DNA of 64,000 nucleotides, from assembly GCA_026874595.1 (NCBI GenBank), contig CM049313.1, positions 25,232,008 to 25,296,007 of the forward strand, written 5' to 3'. This document shows positions 1-13,800 of this stretch, piece after piece. The notes beneath the pieces were generated by a model. The model saw only the letters and a list, made by a program, of their open reading frames with translations, was not told the origin of the DNA and ran no database searches. The position numbers and the translations under genes were made by a program. The stretch's first letter is position 1; every line of letters begins with the position of its first letter. This DNA comes from Sipunculus nudus. Its lineage: Eukaryota > Annelida > Sipuncula > Golfingiida > Sipunculidae.

Positions 1-359
1 AATGTCAGTATAAAGAATTCATATGTTTATATTAAAAAAAAAACAGTCAAAGGTAAATTGATGGATCATAAATTCTGTCAAAACTTTTATTATGTAAATA
101 TGAATATTTGATCAATGCCATGTAGTAGCTCTTTATGGTGTATATGGTTATCTGTTTATGAGCTGGGGGTAAATACTGTTTAAACCTATAATCTAAACCA
201 TTACAACTACAGCTGTCACATTGCATTGTACAAATACATACTGTTATGTTTCTCACACAGCTGTTACACACTGCAGATGTCACAGATCTCTTTATGTGTA
301 ACCGCTGCTTTGTATGGCAAGATTCTCTGGGTCAACATCTCGGGAGGGCACAGAGCAAA

Positions 360-612
360 GAATTGTTCTCAGAGTAATCAGACCAATGAGAGTGTGGGTA
401 TGGCATTGTGCATCGAGCTCCAAATTTTAAACATGTGACATATGCTCTTGCTGGTCTGATTACAACAGTTCTGGCACAGGGCCAAGAATCAGACCAGTGA
501 GAGCTGGTGTCCTGATGTAATCAGACCAGTGAGAGCGGGTATCCCATGATTAAAATTTGGAGCTGGATGCACCATGAGATACTGTGCTATCATTGGTCTT
601 ATTACAATTTTT
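360..612. repeat. Imperfect foldback (inverted repeat)
   Basis: The left arm contains GAGCTCCAAATTTTAAACAT and the right arm contains its near reverse complement (ATTAAAATTTGGAGCTGGAT). The outer parts also pair: AATCAGACCAATGAGAG on the left against CATTGGTCTTATTAC on the right. An extra direct copy of the motif ATCAGACCAGTGAGAGC lies inside (about 488-537). It looks like a small non-autonomous foldback or MITE. No coding capacity is seen. Bases 1-359 and 613-730 hold nothing I can identify. Confidence 0.5.
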
Positions 613-3273
613 TGCTCAGTTTCCACCCTGGTGTTCTTACGTAGAAAATCTTGCTATATAAAGCAGCGGTTTCATTAACAGAGATCGGGGATGGCTGGAG
701 TGTATAACTGCTGTGTGAGGAGCGTAACATTTTTTAGCTCAGCTGACTATAAGTCATCTGAGCTATAGTCGTGGTCCATTGTCTGTCGTCCGTCCGTCTG
801 TCCATCCGTCCATCCGTAGATGTGGCACGTTTTTAAACCGTAAGACCTAGGAATCCAAAATTCAGCATAATGTTAGATGTCCCCAAGATCTCCTATCAAG
901 CCTAAAACTGGGTCTTTGCGACTTCGTTCCTTTGAGAAATTAAGGAAAAACCTCAATTTTTTATTAAAAACCAATTTTCACACTTCAAGACTGCCTAATA
1001 TCAAAATCACTCATCTGTTTTTCCTCATATATACCATAAGTATTCCTCTATATAGTTCCTATGTACATGCCAAAAATTATGTCTGTATTATATAATTAAA
1101 AAAAGTTATGGGCCCAAACATAATGCATTTTGTAAAAAATCAGGAAAGAGATTTAATCACTTAACACAAAACGTGTTAAAGCTATGGACTTTTTTTCCAG
1201 TAATATAACTTAAATTAATCAAAATTAAATTGTAAACCCAAAATTAGATCAAAATCTTTTAAATTTTTAAAAATATTAACAAAAATAAAAAATTGGTACC
1301 TTAAATTTTGCCCAACTTTGACCATGGCACGTTTTTTTCCTGTAAGTACTGTGGATTTAATTTTCACAGCATGTTTATATTAGCATTTTGTCTGTTAACA
1401 CCAAAAATTTGAAACCAGTTGATCAAAAACTGTAGATTTTATTCAATTTTTCAAGCACCATGTAACATATTGTTTACATCAAGCTAGTGTTATGCAGTTT
1501 GCAAGAGCTCAGCTCCCCAGCTTCAGCTCTCAGTTCCTAAAATTTGGCATACAATTAGATGTCTCCAAAATCCCCTACCATACCAAGAATTTGGTCACTA
1601 TGACTTAATACCTTCGAGATATTAACGAAAAACTTCATTGTTACACTTCAAGACTGCCTTATATCAAAACCACTAGTCTGACTTTAATCATATATAATAT
1701 ATATATTTTTCTATACATTCTCTATGCACATGCCAGAAATGATGTCAGTATTGCGTAATTGTTTTAAGTTATGGGCCCAAACATAATGCACTTTGTAAAA
1801 AATCAAGAAATATATTTACTCCCTTAACAAGGGGATTGCTGAAGCTAGAGATTTTTTGTCAGGGATGTAACATTATTTAATCAAGATTCAATTGAATACC
1901 CAAAATTAGTTCTGAATTTTTCAAATTTTATAAGTTATTAGTATAAATATGAAATTAGTACCTTAAATTTTGCCCAACTTTGACCATGGCACGTTTGTTT
2001 CCTGTGAGCACTGTTGATATAATTTTCATATCATGCACACATAAGGATTTCAGCCTTTTAGTTTAGAAAGCTGAAAGAAATTGGCCAAATATTGTAGCTT
2101 TTATTAATGTTTTTATGAGACCATGTCAGACCTTGGCTCTCTCCAGCCCCTCTTGAGTCACTTGTATGTTGACCTTGTTGAACTTTCAGCAAATTATGCA
2201 TGCTTGAGGCGAGGCATTCACTGGGGCAGCCAGGCAGCTTATGGCCAGCCACAGTTGATCCAGGTGTCCAACCCAACTCATCAAGAGGTTTTAACCAACA
2301 ACATAACAATAAACAATCAATTAATAAATTAATAAATTTTTATTGGATTTTAATAACAAATTAAAGAAAAATAGAAAAGGAATTTGTTAGTTTATAATAA
2401 CAGGAAATTAACTTGCAGTTACTGATGATATAAGAATCTTGTATCGATGGATAGAATGTCACATATTCCAAATAACACCATGCAGTATTTTTCAGTCCAA
2501 TTTTAATGATAAAAAAGTAAATCATATTATTCATTACTATTCATTAGGGATCATATGAAGGAAATTAATGATCGACAAAGATGCAGTTGATAATATTAAT
2601 CTAGATTTCTACTGTGTCTAGTGTGTACATTTATGTGAAATTAGTCCAAAATGAATATATTACATTTATTTTTTTAATATATATAAAAGCCATAAAACCA
2701 GGTACTTATGATCATTATTTAAATGTGTGAATTTGTATATTCTGGATTCTCAACATCATTGTTTGATGAAAACTATATAAATACCAGACATGGTGTGAAT
2801 ACTTTGCAATTGTATTTAAATACAAATATGAATATGTACTCCATTATAAAATTTCTTGCATAAAGAATGGGAATTCAGGTAAAAATGAAAGTATATGAAT
2901 ACCGGTGCAAATACTTTCAAAATGTATTCATGAATGCATTCATGAGTATATTCTTTAATATTATTTTAATAATCATTTCAGTTATATTTCATTTTAAAAA
3001 ATCATACAATTCTCTTATTATTTTTAATAAAAATTATATTTGGGACAATATTTGTAATTTTCTTAATAAATATTTAAACTCTTATATCATATGTTCTGCT
3101 TATAAGTTATATTGCCATTTGTTAATAAAATAAATGAAATCAATCCTCTTCCCTGTAAAGGTACCTCCAAAGGTACTATCAAAATCATACATAAGCTAAA
3201 CAACAACTCATAATACAGCTTATATTTATTACCACACAAAACCAGCATGTGCCTCATTTCTAAATGATATTTT

Positions 3274-4688
3274 TATGCCCCCGCCACAAATTGGCCGGGG
3301 CATATAGTTTTACCCATGTCTGTCATTCCGTCATTCCGTCATTCCGAAATCAAACAGTTGTACGGACTTTTTTTCGCAATGGTTGCAGATATTGGCCTGA
3401 TTTTTGGTGTGTGGGCAGATAATGACCAGTTACAGATCGAGTTCGCGTTTTGTCCCGGTTGACCTACTTTTGACCGTTTTACGGCTCCAAAACTTAGAAA
3501 ATTTCATGAAAAATAGAAATTTTCATGACAAATACACATGTACAGACTTTTTTTCGCAATGCCTGCAGATATTGGCCTGATTTTTGGTGTGTGGCCAGAT
3601 AATGACCAGATACAGATAGAGTTCGCATTTTGTCCCGGTTGACCTACTTTTGACCGTTTTACAGCTCCTAAACTTAGAAAATTTCATGAAAAATAGAAAT
3701 TTTCATGACAAATACACATGTATGGACTTTTTTTCGCAATGCCTGCAGATATTTGCCTGATTTTTGGTGTGTGGGCAGATAATGACCAGTTACAGATCTA
3801 GTTCGCGTTTCGTCCCGGTTGACCTACTTTTGACCGTTTTACGGCTCCTAAACTTAGAAAAGTTCATGAAAAATAGAAATTTTCATGATAAATACACATG
3901 TACAGCTGTTTTTAGCCCTCAGCTCATAGGCTGATGGGCTATTGTCATCACCCAAGCTGTCCGTCTGTCCGTCTGTCTGTCCGGTGTCTGTCCGTCCGTC
4001 CGTCCGTCCGTTCCGCGTCTGTTAACTTTTACCTTGTGAGCGGGATATCTCTAAAAGGATTCACCATTGGAATTTTATTTCATCAGTGAAGATGTATATC
4101 GATAAAATCTCGGTCAAGTTCGAAGATGGGTGACCTTGACCCATTTTTCTACATTTTAGAGCTGATTATAGAAAAACACTCAGAAGTTTATATCTCAGGA
4201 ACCATTGTGTGGATTTTCACAAAACTTACTATGATCATTGGGACCGATGGTCTGTATGTGCTGCACAATTTTGGTGGCGCCACCTGCAATTTCTGATTTT
4301 TTAATGAAATTTTATCGGATTTTCAATTTTGGCCTGTTTGGTCTGTGGGCGCATAATGACCACTTACAGATCGACTTCGCGTTTCGTCCCAGTTAACCTA
4401 TTTTTCACCATATGACAGATCCTGAACCTAGAAAATTTCATGAAAGACAGAAATTTTCATGAAAAATGCACATATATGGACTTTTTTTTCACAATGCCTG
4501 CAGATACTGGCCTGATTTTTGGTGTGTTGTTTGATAATGACCCTTTACAGATCGAGTTCGCATTTTGCCCTTGTTGACCTACTTTGGACCATACAACACC
4601 TCCTGAACTTAAAAATTTTTTACAAAATTTAACAAATGTTTCTAATTTGCCCCAGGCGGGGGCATTCGTGTCGTTCGGACACATCTAG
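3274..4688 (+). mobile_element. Family D element nested in family A
   Basis: The left end is an almost perfect stem-loop: TATGCCCC-c-GCC pairs with GGC-c-GGGGCATA (3274-3304), followed by repeated CATTCCGT. The right end has GGCGGGGGCAT, inverted to the left arm, then the hairpin GTGTC-GTTCG-GACAC (4668-4682) and CTAG against TT (4685-4688). The flanks rejoin to match the uninterrupted family A copy near 56461-56490, so this is a clean insertion into a T-run with no visible target duplication. An unrelated left-end hairpin and CCGT stretch (about 3906-4020) sits in the middle of the core array, probably another insertion or a rearranged piece. Confidence 0.75.
3361..3900 (+). repeat. 180-bp tandem repeat, three units (D core)
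   Basis: Three units at 3361, 3541 and 3721 repeat at exactly 180 bp and differ by only a few substitutions. Each contains ACTTTTTTTCGCAATG, GATTTTTGGTGTGTGG and TTTCATGAAAAATAGAAA. More diverged half-units recur at 4345-4620 after an interruption. Confidence 0.9.
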
Positions 4689-4804
4689 TTTATCATATAT
4701 AACAGCTGAGTTCCGTAACCCATAGGTCCCTTGTTTTTGCTTTGGTTAATCTCTAAGTCAGTTGTATTTCATATTTGTTTAGAGTAACTGTTTTTGTTAT
4801 CCAG

Positions 4805-4877
4805 GACACGCAGACTGATCCATCACCTGAGTATGAAGCCGGCCCTGCAGAAACGACAGATCGTTGTTGAAAAAAAA
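4805..4877 (+). CDS. TICRR: TICRR-like exon a
   Basis: The acceptor is TTTTTGTTATCCAG and the donor is GTAAGG. The first base completes a codon from an upstream exon; 24 codons follow and end in phase 0. The peptide starts TRRLIHHLSMKPALQKRQ and ends in basic residues (VEKK). The other two frames hit stops, which fixes the frame. The following 660-bp intron shows no repeats I recognise. Confidence 0.65.
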
Positions 4878-7800
4878 GTAAGGCACTAAGGTTATAGCTC
4901 TGTTTTCCCAAGGCTGGTAACATTTAATCTCACTTTACTGGCCATGGACAGGGAGCTTGTTCCTTGATATACAGAACATTAAGTAAGGGATGCCCATATC
5001 AAATTACTGAACATGTTTAATTAAATCCCAAAGAGTAGAACGTCCAGGGTACCATGGTTTTAAATATGGTCACTCTGCAGGTTAGCTGAGTTTATTCTTC
5101 TGCAAAATGCTTAAACACAGCTTAGTAAGATTTCTTATCTTGGATGGCTTTATATATATGCATATATTGGTCAAAATTTAGTTAAGAAAGGCATGGAACT
5201 TGCTCATTTGACTTTTATTTACCAGAAATAAAACTGCTGTGTGAGCATGAGATCATTAACATTCTGTGCTTCAATTGTAACAACATTATCACTTCTTCTA
5301 AACTTTAGTTCAGACATAAGTTGATACAATTTCTCAGTGTCACAAGTCAGCTGCATATCATGTCCTATTGGTCACTTGTTTATTAAAGTTAAAATATCAA
5401 GAATTTCAATCATCAGTATTACCGAAAACCACACTGATTTCAAAATTCGAAATCTGATGTCATTATTGATGAGATATGGTTCCATGTTAGTGGAGTTTTC
5501 CTCTCACCATGTATATCATACACCTGTCTTGTTTTCAGAAGGGGAAAAACCAAACACGAACTTCAGCAAGACTCGCCAGTACCTCAAAGATAACCAACTC
5601 AGCCGGAGGTAAATACTAGTGGTGCCCCAGTTAATCCATTATATCCTTGATTGATTGTTTCCTTTCATAATTAGTTAAATGAATCACATTTTTACACAAT
5701 CACAAATGTTTATGAATGAACATCCAAAGACGTCATATTATCCAGAGAAAATATTCTAATTCTGTCCAGAGACAAGAACTATGGGATACAAAACAGCATT
5801 AAAACTTAACCTTGTGCAGCGAATAAGTGTCCTTGACTGTTCAGTGTGGTCTACAAGTCAGGCTTAATTTACCTGGTTAATATACAAGGTATAATTCTGT
5901 ACAGCAGATCTCACAGTAATAGAAGCTACATAAAATGATTGATTAATAATAGATTGTTGGTCAACAAGAAAAGTAAACTTAAAATTATGGACATGACTTC
6001 AGATTGGCATCATGATTCACAGGTTCCCACACTTAAATTCATCATGGCTGCTTTTTTTAGCTCAGCTCACTGTAAGTCATATGAGCTATAGTGATCACTG
6101 TTTGTCCGTCGTCCGTCCGGCCATCCGGCCGTCTCAAAATTAACAAGGCACAAATCGTAACCACTGGACCTGGAATCTTCTAACTTTACATCCAGACAGG
6201 TCCATGAAAAATCTCCCTGGAAACCTGGAATAAGGTCTCTGTTACTCAAATTCTTCAAGCTATGGGGCATCGAAGTAAACCCCCCCCCCCCCCCCAGAAT
6301 AATGAAAAATTTGATACAAAAGCTCAAATATCTGAACAACTAATGCATTGATCACCATGATTCTTTGCATGGATATTAATCATGGAGTGTTTCATCAGTT
6401 TCTGCAGACTGGTGGCGCCACCTGTATTTTTTCCGATACTATTATTTTTTATCTATTTTGAGACCTAAAAGATGCCGTCATCTGTTAACAGGGCACAAAT
6501 AGTAACGACTAGACCTAGAATCTTCTTTCTTGAAAAGCTGGGAGGCCCATGGAAAGTCTCCTTGGAAACCTTAAATTAGGTCTCTGTTACCCATATTCTT
6601 CCAGCTATGGGCCTCCAAAGTACCCCCCAGAATAACGAAAAAAATTTGATACAAAAGCTCTAATGAACAACTAATGCATTGATCACCCTGATTCTTTGTA
6701 TGCATATTCATCATGGAGTACGTGTTTCATCAGCACTTGCAGACTGGTGGCACGACCTTAATTTTTAAAAAATTTCAACACATTTTTTTTCTCTATTTAT
6801 GAGACCTTCAAAGACGCGGTCATCCCTTAACAGGGCTCAGATTGTAACCATTGGTCCCAGAATCTTCAAACTTTACATCCAGGGAGATCTGTGAAAAGTC
6901 TCTGTTACCCATATTTTCTGAGCTATGGGGCTTATAAGCACCCCTCGGAATAATTGAAAATTTGATACCAAAGTAGGGCACAAATCATAACCATGGGGCC
7001 CAGAATCTTCTTACTTGACATCCTGAGAGTTCCTCAAAAGTTCTCTCCAGAAACCTGAAATTAGGTCACAGTGACCTATATTCTCAGAGTTTTGGGGTAT
7101 GTTTGAGCACCCAAGAAACAATGCAAAATACACACAAATTGCCAGATTCCTCATGAAAAGCTGGTTGGATTGTCATCAAATTTGTTGTGCTTATGGGTCT
7201 GGATGAACTTAAGTTAATATGCATGAACAATGATGCCACCTATCTTAATTAGTTGTCTGTCAAAGGACATATTATCAACATGTTAGTCGGCTGAGCATCA
7301 TGACCCATAGGTCACTTGTTTCATAAATTTATTATAAGCTGTAAAATAATAGTAGAAAGGAAAATATTCTGGTATCTCTCTTTGCCTTTTAGAAATAGAT
7401 TAGAATCTGGATTTTGTTTATAAAAAAAGATTTTAAGAGCAAATCATAATGAAAGAAAAATCATGCAGAGATTAAGTAATACCTAATAGTCATGTACTCA
7501 GAGCACACTGTGAAGCTACGAGAATTCAAGCAAAGCAGTACCATTATTTTTGTGTGAAAATGTACTACGTGGTTTCATCGCCATCTTTGGAATTCTGATA
7601 GATTTTTTATAAGGGCCCCCCTTGAAAAGCTGGTGCCCTATAGTAATCGACCTGTCCGTCTGTCTGTCCGTCCGTCTGTCCACAAATTCTTTTCCGGATG
7701 ATAACTTGATAACGGATGATCCAGTTAGGATTGACCGATTGAGTTCAAACCTTAAATATATATTAACCATCAATTATGGAAGATCCCTATCGATTTTGGG

Positions 7801-10800
7801 GTCTGGAGGTCAAAGGTCAAAAAAGTTATTCACAGTTTGGTGTTAAATTTTAGGTCCCTTTTTCAGCTGGGCAGAAATCATAATTGTAACCATAATTGTT
7901 TGTTCCACCTTAACAGTAGGACAGGTCCTCATGTGAACAGCAACAGCATGATATATGGTCATAGTCAGCCATTTTTCTGTAAGTTATGCGGTAAAAACCA
8001 TTACTGAACACCTAGTAAGGTTGCACTCTCTTAGCAAATATGCATGCCAAAGGACAAACATTGTTAACACAATAACTCGAAAAAAGTATTTCATATAAGG
8101 TCCCCAGACTCATGGCAGTGATGGACCTTTTTTTAAAATGTAGAAAATGTGTTATCTCCAGAAAATGTGTAATCTCTAAATTGTTTTTAATTCTGAACAG
8201 AAAAAAAAAATGCCAAACCAGCTCTTTAAGTACTGTCATGGATATAGTTGTGTGGTTTTCACATTGCAAGCAATATTAATTTCAGTGATTTAAAAATCCA
8301 GCATCAGCTGAGCTTCACGGCCCCTTGGTCACTTGTTTCTGTCTAATACAGAAATCAACACACAATTAAATTTGTCTGAAATTATTAAATTTACTATGAT
8401 ATATGGGGGCAGTGGCCTTCTGAGAGGAAATCCCAGTCTCCTTATGATATTAATGCTTTCATAGAATATTATATCCCAATCAATGTAATATCTATATCTT
8501 TGTCCGGCTGTAACACTGTTAGTCATGTGTCATTACATGCTACTGTCTCTGCATACTTGGAATGCCAGAGATAATTGTATCCGGCAAAACAGAGTTTTGC
8601 AGATATTATGTTTTCAGCACACCGCCGCCGCCGCAGCTGCCACGTAGGTGTCCAGAGAACTCCTCCATAACGGCTGGGCGGAATTTAATGAAACCCGGGA
8701 TTTTGTTCAGGTCACATGTGAACTGCTTCACCCTGATTTTGTTTTGACCTTTGACCTTTCCTCTGCACTCTGTGTCCATCTGTGCATCTGTGTTCACACA
8801 TAAACCCCCATTTCTCTGGACTCATTGGACCGATCGGGCTGAAATTTTGCACGTTTATACATCTTTGATAGGTTTTTGATTTTCGTGACTGGTGGTGCCA
8901 CCTACCTCCCCGTTTATGCTCCAGACATTCATGCTAATATCTCAGGACTGGTTTAACGGATCAGCCTGAAATTTTGCATACGTATAGGTCTAACATAGCC
9001 CTTTAACATACCCAAAACTGGTGGCGCAACCTGCAACCATTTTTGCACAGCATCCATCTGTTTATCTGCCTTTGGATAAAATCATTCATATCTATGCAGT
9101 GGTTGGACTTATTCTCCTGAAATTTTGCAAGTTTATACATCTTGGATAGATTTTTCGTTGATATGACAGGTGGCGCCACCTACCTATGCGTTTGCAGTGC
9201 AGACCTCCATGCTGATATCTCAGGACTTGTTTGACCGATTGGGCTGAAATTTTACATGTTTATTCATCTTGGATAGTTTTTCCATTTTTGTGACAGGTGG
9301 TGCCACCTACCTCCCCGTTTACGCTCCAGACAACCATGCTAATATCTCAGGACTGGTTTCACATATCAGCCTGAAATTTTGCATGTGTATTGGTCTAACA
9401 TAGCCCTTTATTCTACCCAAAACTGGTGGGCGCACCTGCAACTGTTTTTGCACAGCGTCCACCTGTTTGTCTGCCTTGGGATAAAATCATGCATATCTCT
9501 GCAGTGGTTGGACTTATTCACATGAAATTTTGCACGTGTATACATCTTGGATGAATTTTTTCGTTGATATGACAGGTGGCATTTACCTCTATATCCTATC
9601 ACCACTTCACCTGTACCTCTCTGATTTAGGCGGATACATGTAGTCGCTTGTCGACTACCTGTATTCTAGTTGCATCATATTATTGATATGAGACAAATTG
9701 CCTCTTTTTTTTATATAACTTTAAAATTTTGAGATTGAGAACTGACTCATGGGTGATAACACTGATATGAATGTATTAGTGTGGTGCAGTAGAAGTACTG
9801 TGATTGGATGAGAACATTATTCTTTATGGGGAACAATCAAATGAAATGGATAATTCATGAAAAAACAGTTATTTCTAATAGGACAGCTGTGTGTGTATTC
9901 ACCATAATTCTAATCTATGGATCTTTAAGAGAATGATGGTGTCTCAATGTTTACTCATAACCAATGAAACACAATGAGACTTGATTTCATTAATTGTTTT
10001 TCAGTGGAGTCATTTCTTCTCTATTGGTTACATGGGTTGAGGGTGTGAGGCTGGTCTGAACTTTTTTCCTATTGATCTTTCTTAATATGTATGTAATATG
10101 GGGAATGCGTGTGCATGAATGTACGGGTAGGGGTAGAGGTCTTTGGCAGGCTAGGTGCATACCATATCACTCCTGTAAAAACTGCCCTTTTAAAACTGGA
10201 CATTTTAATTTTCTCATAATATGATATTATGTTATTCTTGAGCACACTGAGAAGCTGACATTTTACTAAGTTTGACCTATTTAGGGCCTCGCTTGAATAA
10301 GCTGGTGCCCTATAGTAATCACCCTGTCCATCCATCTGTCTACAAATGTTTCAGTATGATAACTCCTGTTCGGATTGACATCTCGATTTCAAACTTAACT
10401 TATATATGGCCCAATATTAAAGCAGGAGCCTTCTCAATTTTGGGGTAATTGGGTCAAAGGTCAAGGCCACAGGACCTACATCTTTCAAAAAGTTTGTAGA
10501 TGCATTTTAAGTCAAACGTTTGATCCTAGACCTTCCATCTTGCATAGATAGCTCACCTGCAAATAGGGGGAGATCCCTTTCGATTTTGGGGTCACAACAT
10601 CACAGGTCAAGGTCACAGGATCCATCTGTCCAATCATATGTTTCCAGGTGATAACAGATGATATTGATTTCAATCTCACAAGTTGTTCACAGGACCATCC
10701 TACTGATTTTTATGCTGACCAAGATTAGAGTTTGATACATCAGATGTAAATATGCCTCTGTTGCTTGGGATGCTTCACTCCTTCACCTTCTTACACTACT

Positions 10801-13800
10801 ATCACTGATTCAGAACTAACATCTTGGTTCAGATATTTAAATATTGTTTTGGGTCAGTTTTCTCTGTCTCTGCATGTAATCAGTCCTTCATTACATTTTT
10901 TAAGCATATTTTAAGTCTATGGGCCTTTTGCGGGGCCCTTTCTGACCTGTCAGTATTCTAGTATTGTGTCTATAAGTGTCAGCTTTCAGTTCTGATTTTA
11001 TCACCAGTAATTATTATTCCCCTGCTGTAGGAGGGAGGACTACTAAAATGGTCCGTGTCTGTCCGTCTGTGTGTCCATCTTACCATCCGTCTGTCCTGCC
11101 CCATTCTTTTACCACATATCTCTAAGACCCTTGCTGCTTTCTTTATCAAATTTTACAAACTTTGTCACACATGACTGAAGTGATTATAACCTGCAGATGG
11201 CACCACCTTTGTTAAGCCACATATGGCGCTCAAAAATGGTCTTTTTCACTTTCCTTCAGATATGTAAGAAAATAAGAACTCTAGCCTTCAAATCATATGC
11301 AAGGATTCGTTTGAGCTATTGGAATTCAATGAATACCATAGTGAATAGAATTATGTTCAGACTGATATTTCCACTGGGGTTCAAATTTTGCTGATCGGGA
11401 AATTTTCTGATTTCACATTTCCATCACAAATCATTACCGAAATTTTTAGGCATATTCATCACATGACATGCATGTGTTTAAATCTGTAGTTGGCGCCACC
11501 ACTGTTATACAATTTTCTGCATAGAATATTAGAGTTACTTATCTTTTCCAGTTTACTAATAACATCCCCATTGCTCACAGTTAAAACAGGGTCATCTGGA
11601 TAACTAAAAGCTAATGCATTTTCTTTTTTAAAATATAGTTTGTATTTTGCAAGTTTTTTATTTAAAAAAAAAAAAACAGATTCTGGCCAAGGTTTCAGAA
11701 AAATTTGGTATCAATGATGCAAGAGGACTATTTGTGCCTATAGGCTCCTGTTTCAATTTTATTAACGCCACAAGGTATTAGAAAATATCTGATTACTTCT
11801 GCTGATTAGGTTGTACAAAGTTCATTTGTTCACCCCTTACTGGATGTGTATACTTAAACCAGTGGCCTTATTTTGTAAAATTGTGTAGGGATGGTGTTGG
11901 TACCCGGAGTAAACACATTACTATCAAGGGAATGTGAAAGCACACTAGCATATTACACTGGGAAGGGTTTTCCCAGTTGACACCAGCTGAATTCTCTGGT
12001 GTTATTTGTGATAGGTGATGCTGCAATAGCACCTTTTCTATAAATAAAAATATAATGTCAAATTTCTAAAGATTTATGGGAAATAAATTAAATGCCTCCC
12101 TTCCCTCTTAGGACACACTTTTTGGGGGTGGGGGTGGACTTGGCATCATTCTCGACACCAGTTCCCATAAAGTGTCATTTCTGCTGTGTGGCCACAGAGG
12201 AGTTGTGTGACAATGGTTGAGTGTCATCACCATCACATATAATATAGATCATGGGGATCAACCAAAAGTAAGGTGTTTATAAAATATGAATAAATATTTG
12301 CCTTTTGCAGTTAAATTTTTAGTTTTGTCCAGGTCAGTATGTGCCAAGTTAAAAAATTCATTAAGACAAAATATAGTCTTTATAATGAACACTGTTTACC
12401 TGTAAATTTACAGGACTTTAACCCTGTGTATTAACCCCATGGTCCATAAGTTGTTTCCATTATTCTGTTGTCAAAGGTATGAAGAAACAGACTAATTGCG
12501 CAAGCTTCTTAAGACTAAGTATTATGTAAGGGATTTTATATTTATCAGCAGGACCAAAGGCTGAAGTGAGGAAAGTACGTAGAAACCTCTTTACTGGTTC
12601 TCCACGGAAACAGCCAAGGGGCAAGCTGCAGAGAAGTCAGACAGTCAGTGTGATGGAGAGATCAAGGTCACCAAGAAAACCACTGAAGAAATCACCCAGA
12701 AAAAAACTATCCAAGATATCTCACAGGTCAAAGGTTGCAGGCAAATCTGGTTTGAATCGCACCCCTACAGGTGTGTAAAGTTAGACTGAATAAAATGGGA
12801 AAATAAATATCCATTTAAATGCACCTAACAACTAGAAGGTGCTCAGCCCATATCAGCCCACATTAGTTGATATTGAAAACCAACATTATTTAAAAGATAA
12901 TTTGAAACGGGCAAATGTCTATTTCCCTTTAAATCAGTAAATGCATGAAGAGTCTTGTGATTGTGTACAAGTGATGAACTTACCCAGTGGCCAAGCTGTC
13001 ACAAGGGGAGGGGGGACCAGCACCTTTGGCATAACAAAGAAATACAAGTAAAAAACTCCAGCTTAGGCTCTCACCTGTGGCTAGATGATTTGTTTTGTTA
13101 AGTTTGTCTCCAAGGGAAGCTACAGGAAGATGTAAGCACACATTGTCATTGTATTGGCTAGTCACTGTATTGGCAAGTCATATTGACCAGTTATTGTATT
13201 GGCTAGTCATATTGACTAGTCATTGTATAGGCTAGTCTTTGTATATGCTGGTTGTTATATTGGATAGTCATTGTATGGGCTGGTTGTATGGGCTGAGTTA
13301 AATTGGCTAGTCATTGTATGGGCTGTTCGTTGTATTGGCTGGTTGTTGTATTGGCTGGTTGTTGTATGGGCTGTTTTTTGTATGGGCTTGTTTTTGTATG
13401 GGCTGGTTGTTGTATGGGCTGCCTGTTGTATTGGCTGGTTGTTGTATAGGCTGTATTTTGTATGGGCTGGTTGTTGTATTGGCTGGTTGTTGTATGGGGT
13501 GTTTTTTGTATGGGCTTGTTTTTGTATGGGCTGCCTGTTGTATTGGCTGGTTGTTGTATAAGCTGTATTTTGTATGGGCTGTTTTTTATATGGGCTGTTT
13601 TTTGTATGGGCTTGTTTTTGTATGGGCTGGTTGTTGTATGGGCTGCCTGTTGTATTGGCTGGTTGTTGTATAGACTGAATTTGTATGGGCTGGTTGTTGT
13701 ATTGGCTGTTTTTTGTATGGACTGTTCATTGTATTGGCTGTTTGTTGTATGGGCTGGTTGTTGTATGGGCTGGTTGTTGTGTGGGCTGGTTGTTGTATTG

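Larger units (their letters stand above)
735..4733 (+). mobile_element. Family A element, copy 1 (with nested D element)
   Basis: The left end at 735 is a stem-loop opening with TAGCTCAG and closing with CTGAGCTA, followed by a CCGTCTGT-type stretch (780-817). Two related core units of roughly 680 bp follow, marked by GTTAGATGTCCCC near 871 and its variant near 1550. The right end is AGCTGAG, a TAACCCATAGGTCC block and CTTG before a T-run (4730-4733). The element resembles 54749-56520 but has about 0.8 kb of extra internal sequence (about 2060-2870). It is interrupted by the D element at 3274-4688. Short ORFs inside are not convincing. It lies just upstream of the first visible TICRR-like exon, probably in an intron. 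Confidence 0.75.

Noticed and set aside
226-438. Possible upstream TICRR exon in a 70-residue ORF
   Set aside because: No splice pair with suitable phase, and its end overlaps the foldback repeat.
877-1095. 72-residue ORF starting MSPRSPIKPKTGS, repeated at 22347 and 54891
   Set aside because: It is part of the family A core and recurs with the repeat; no sign of selection as protein.
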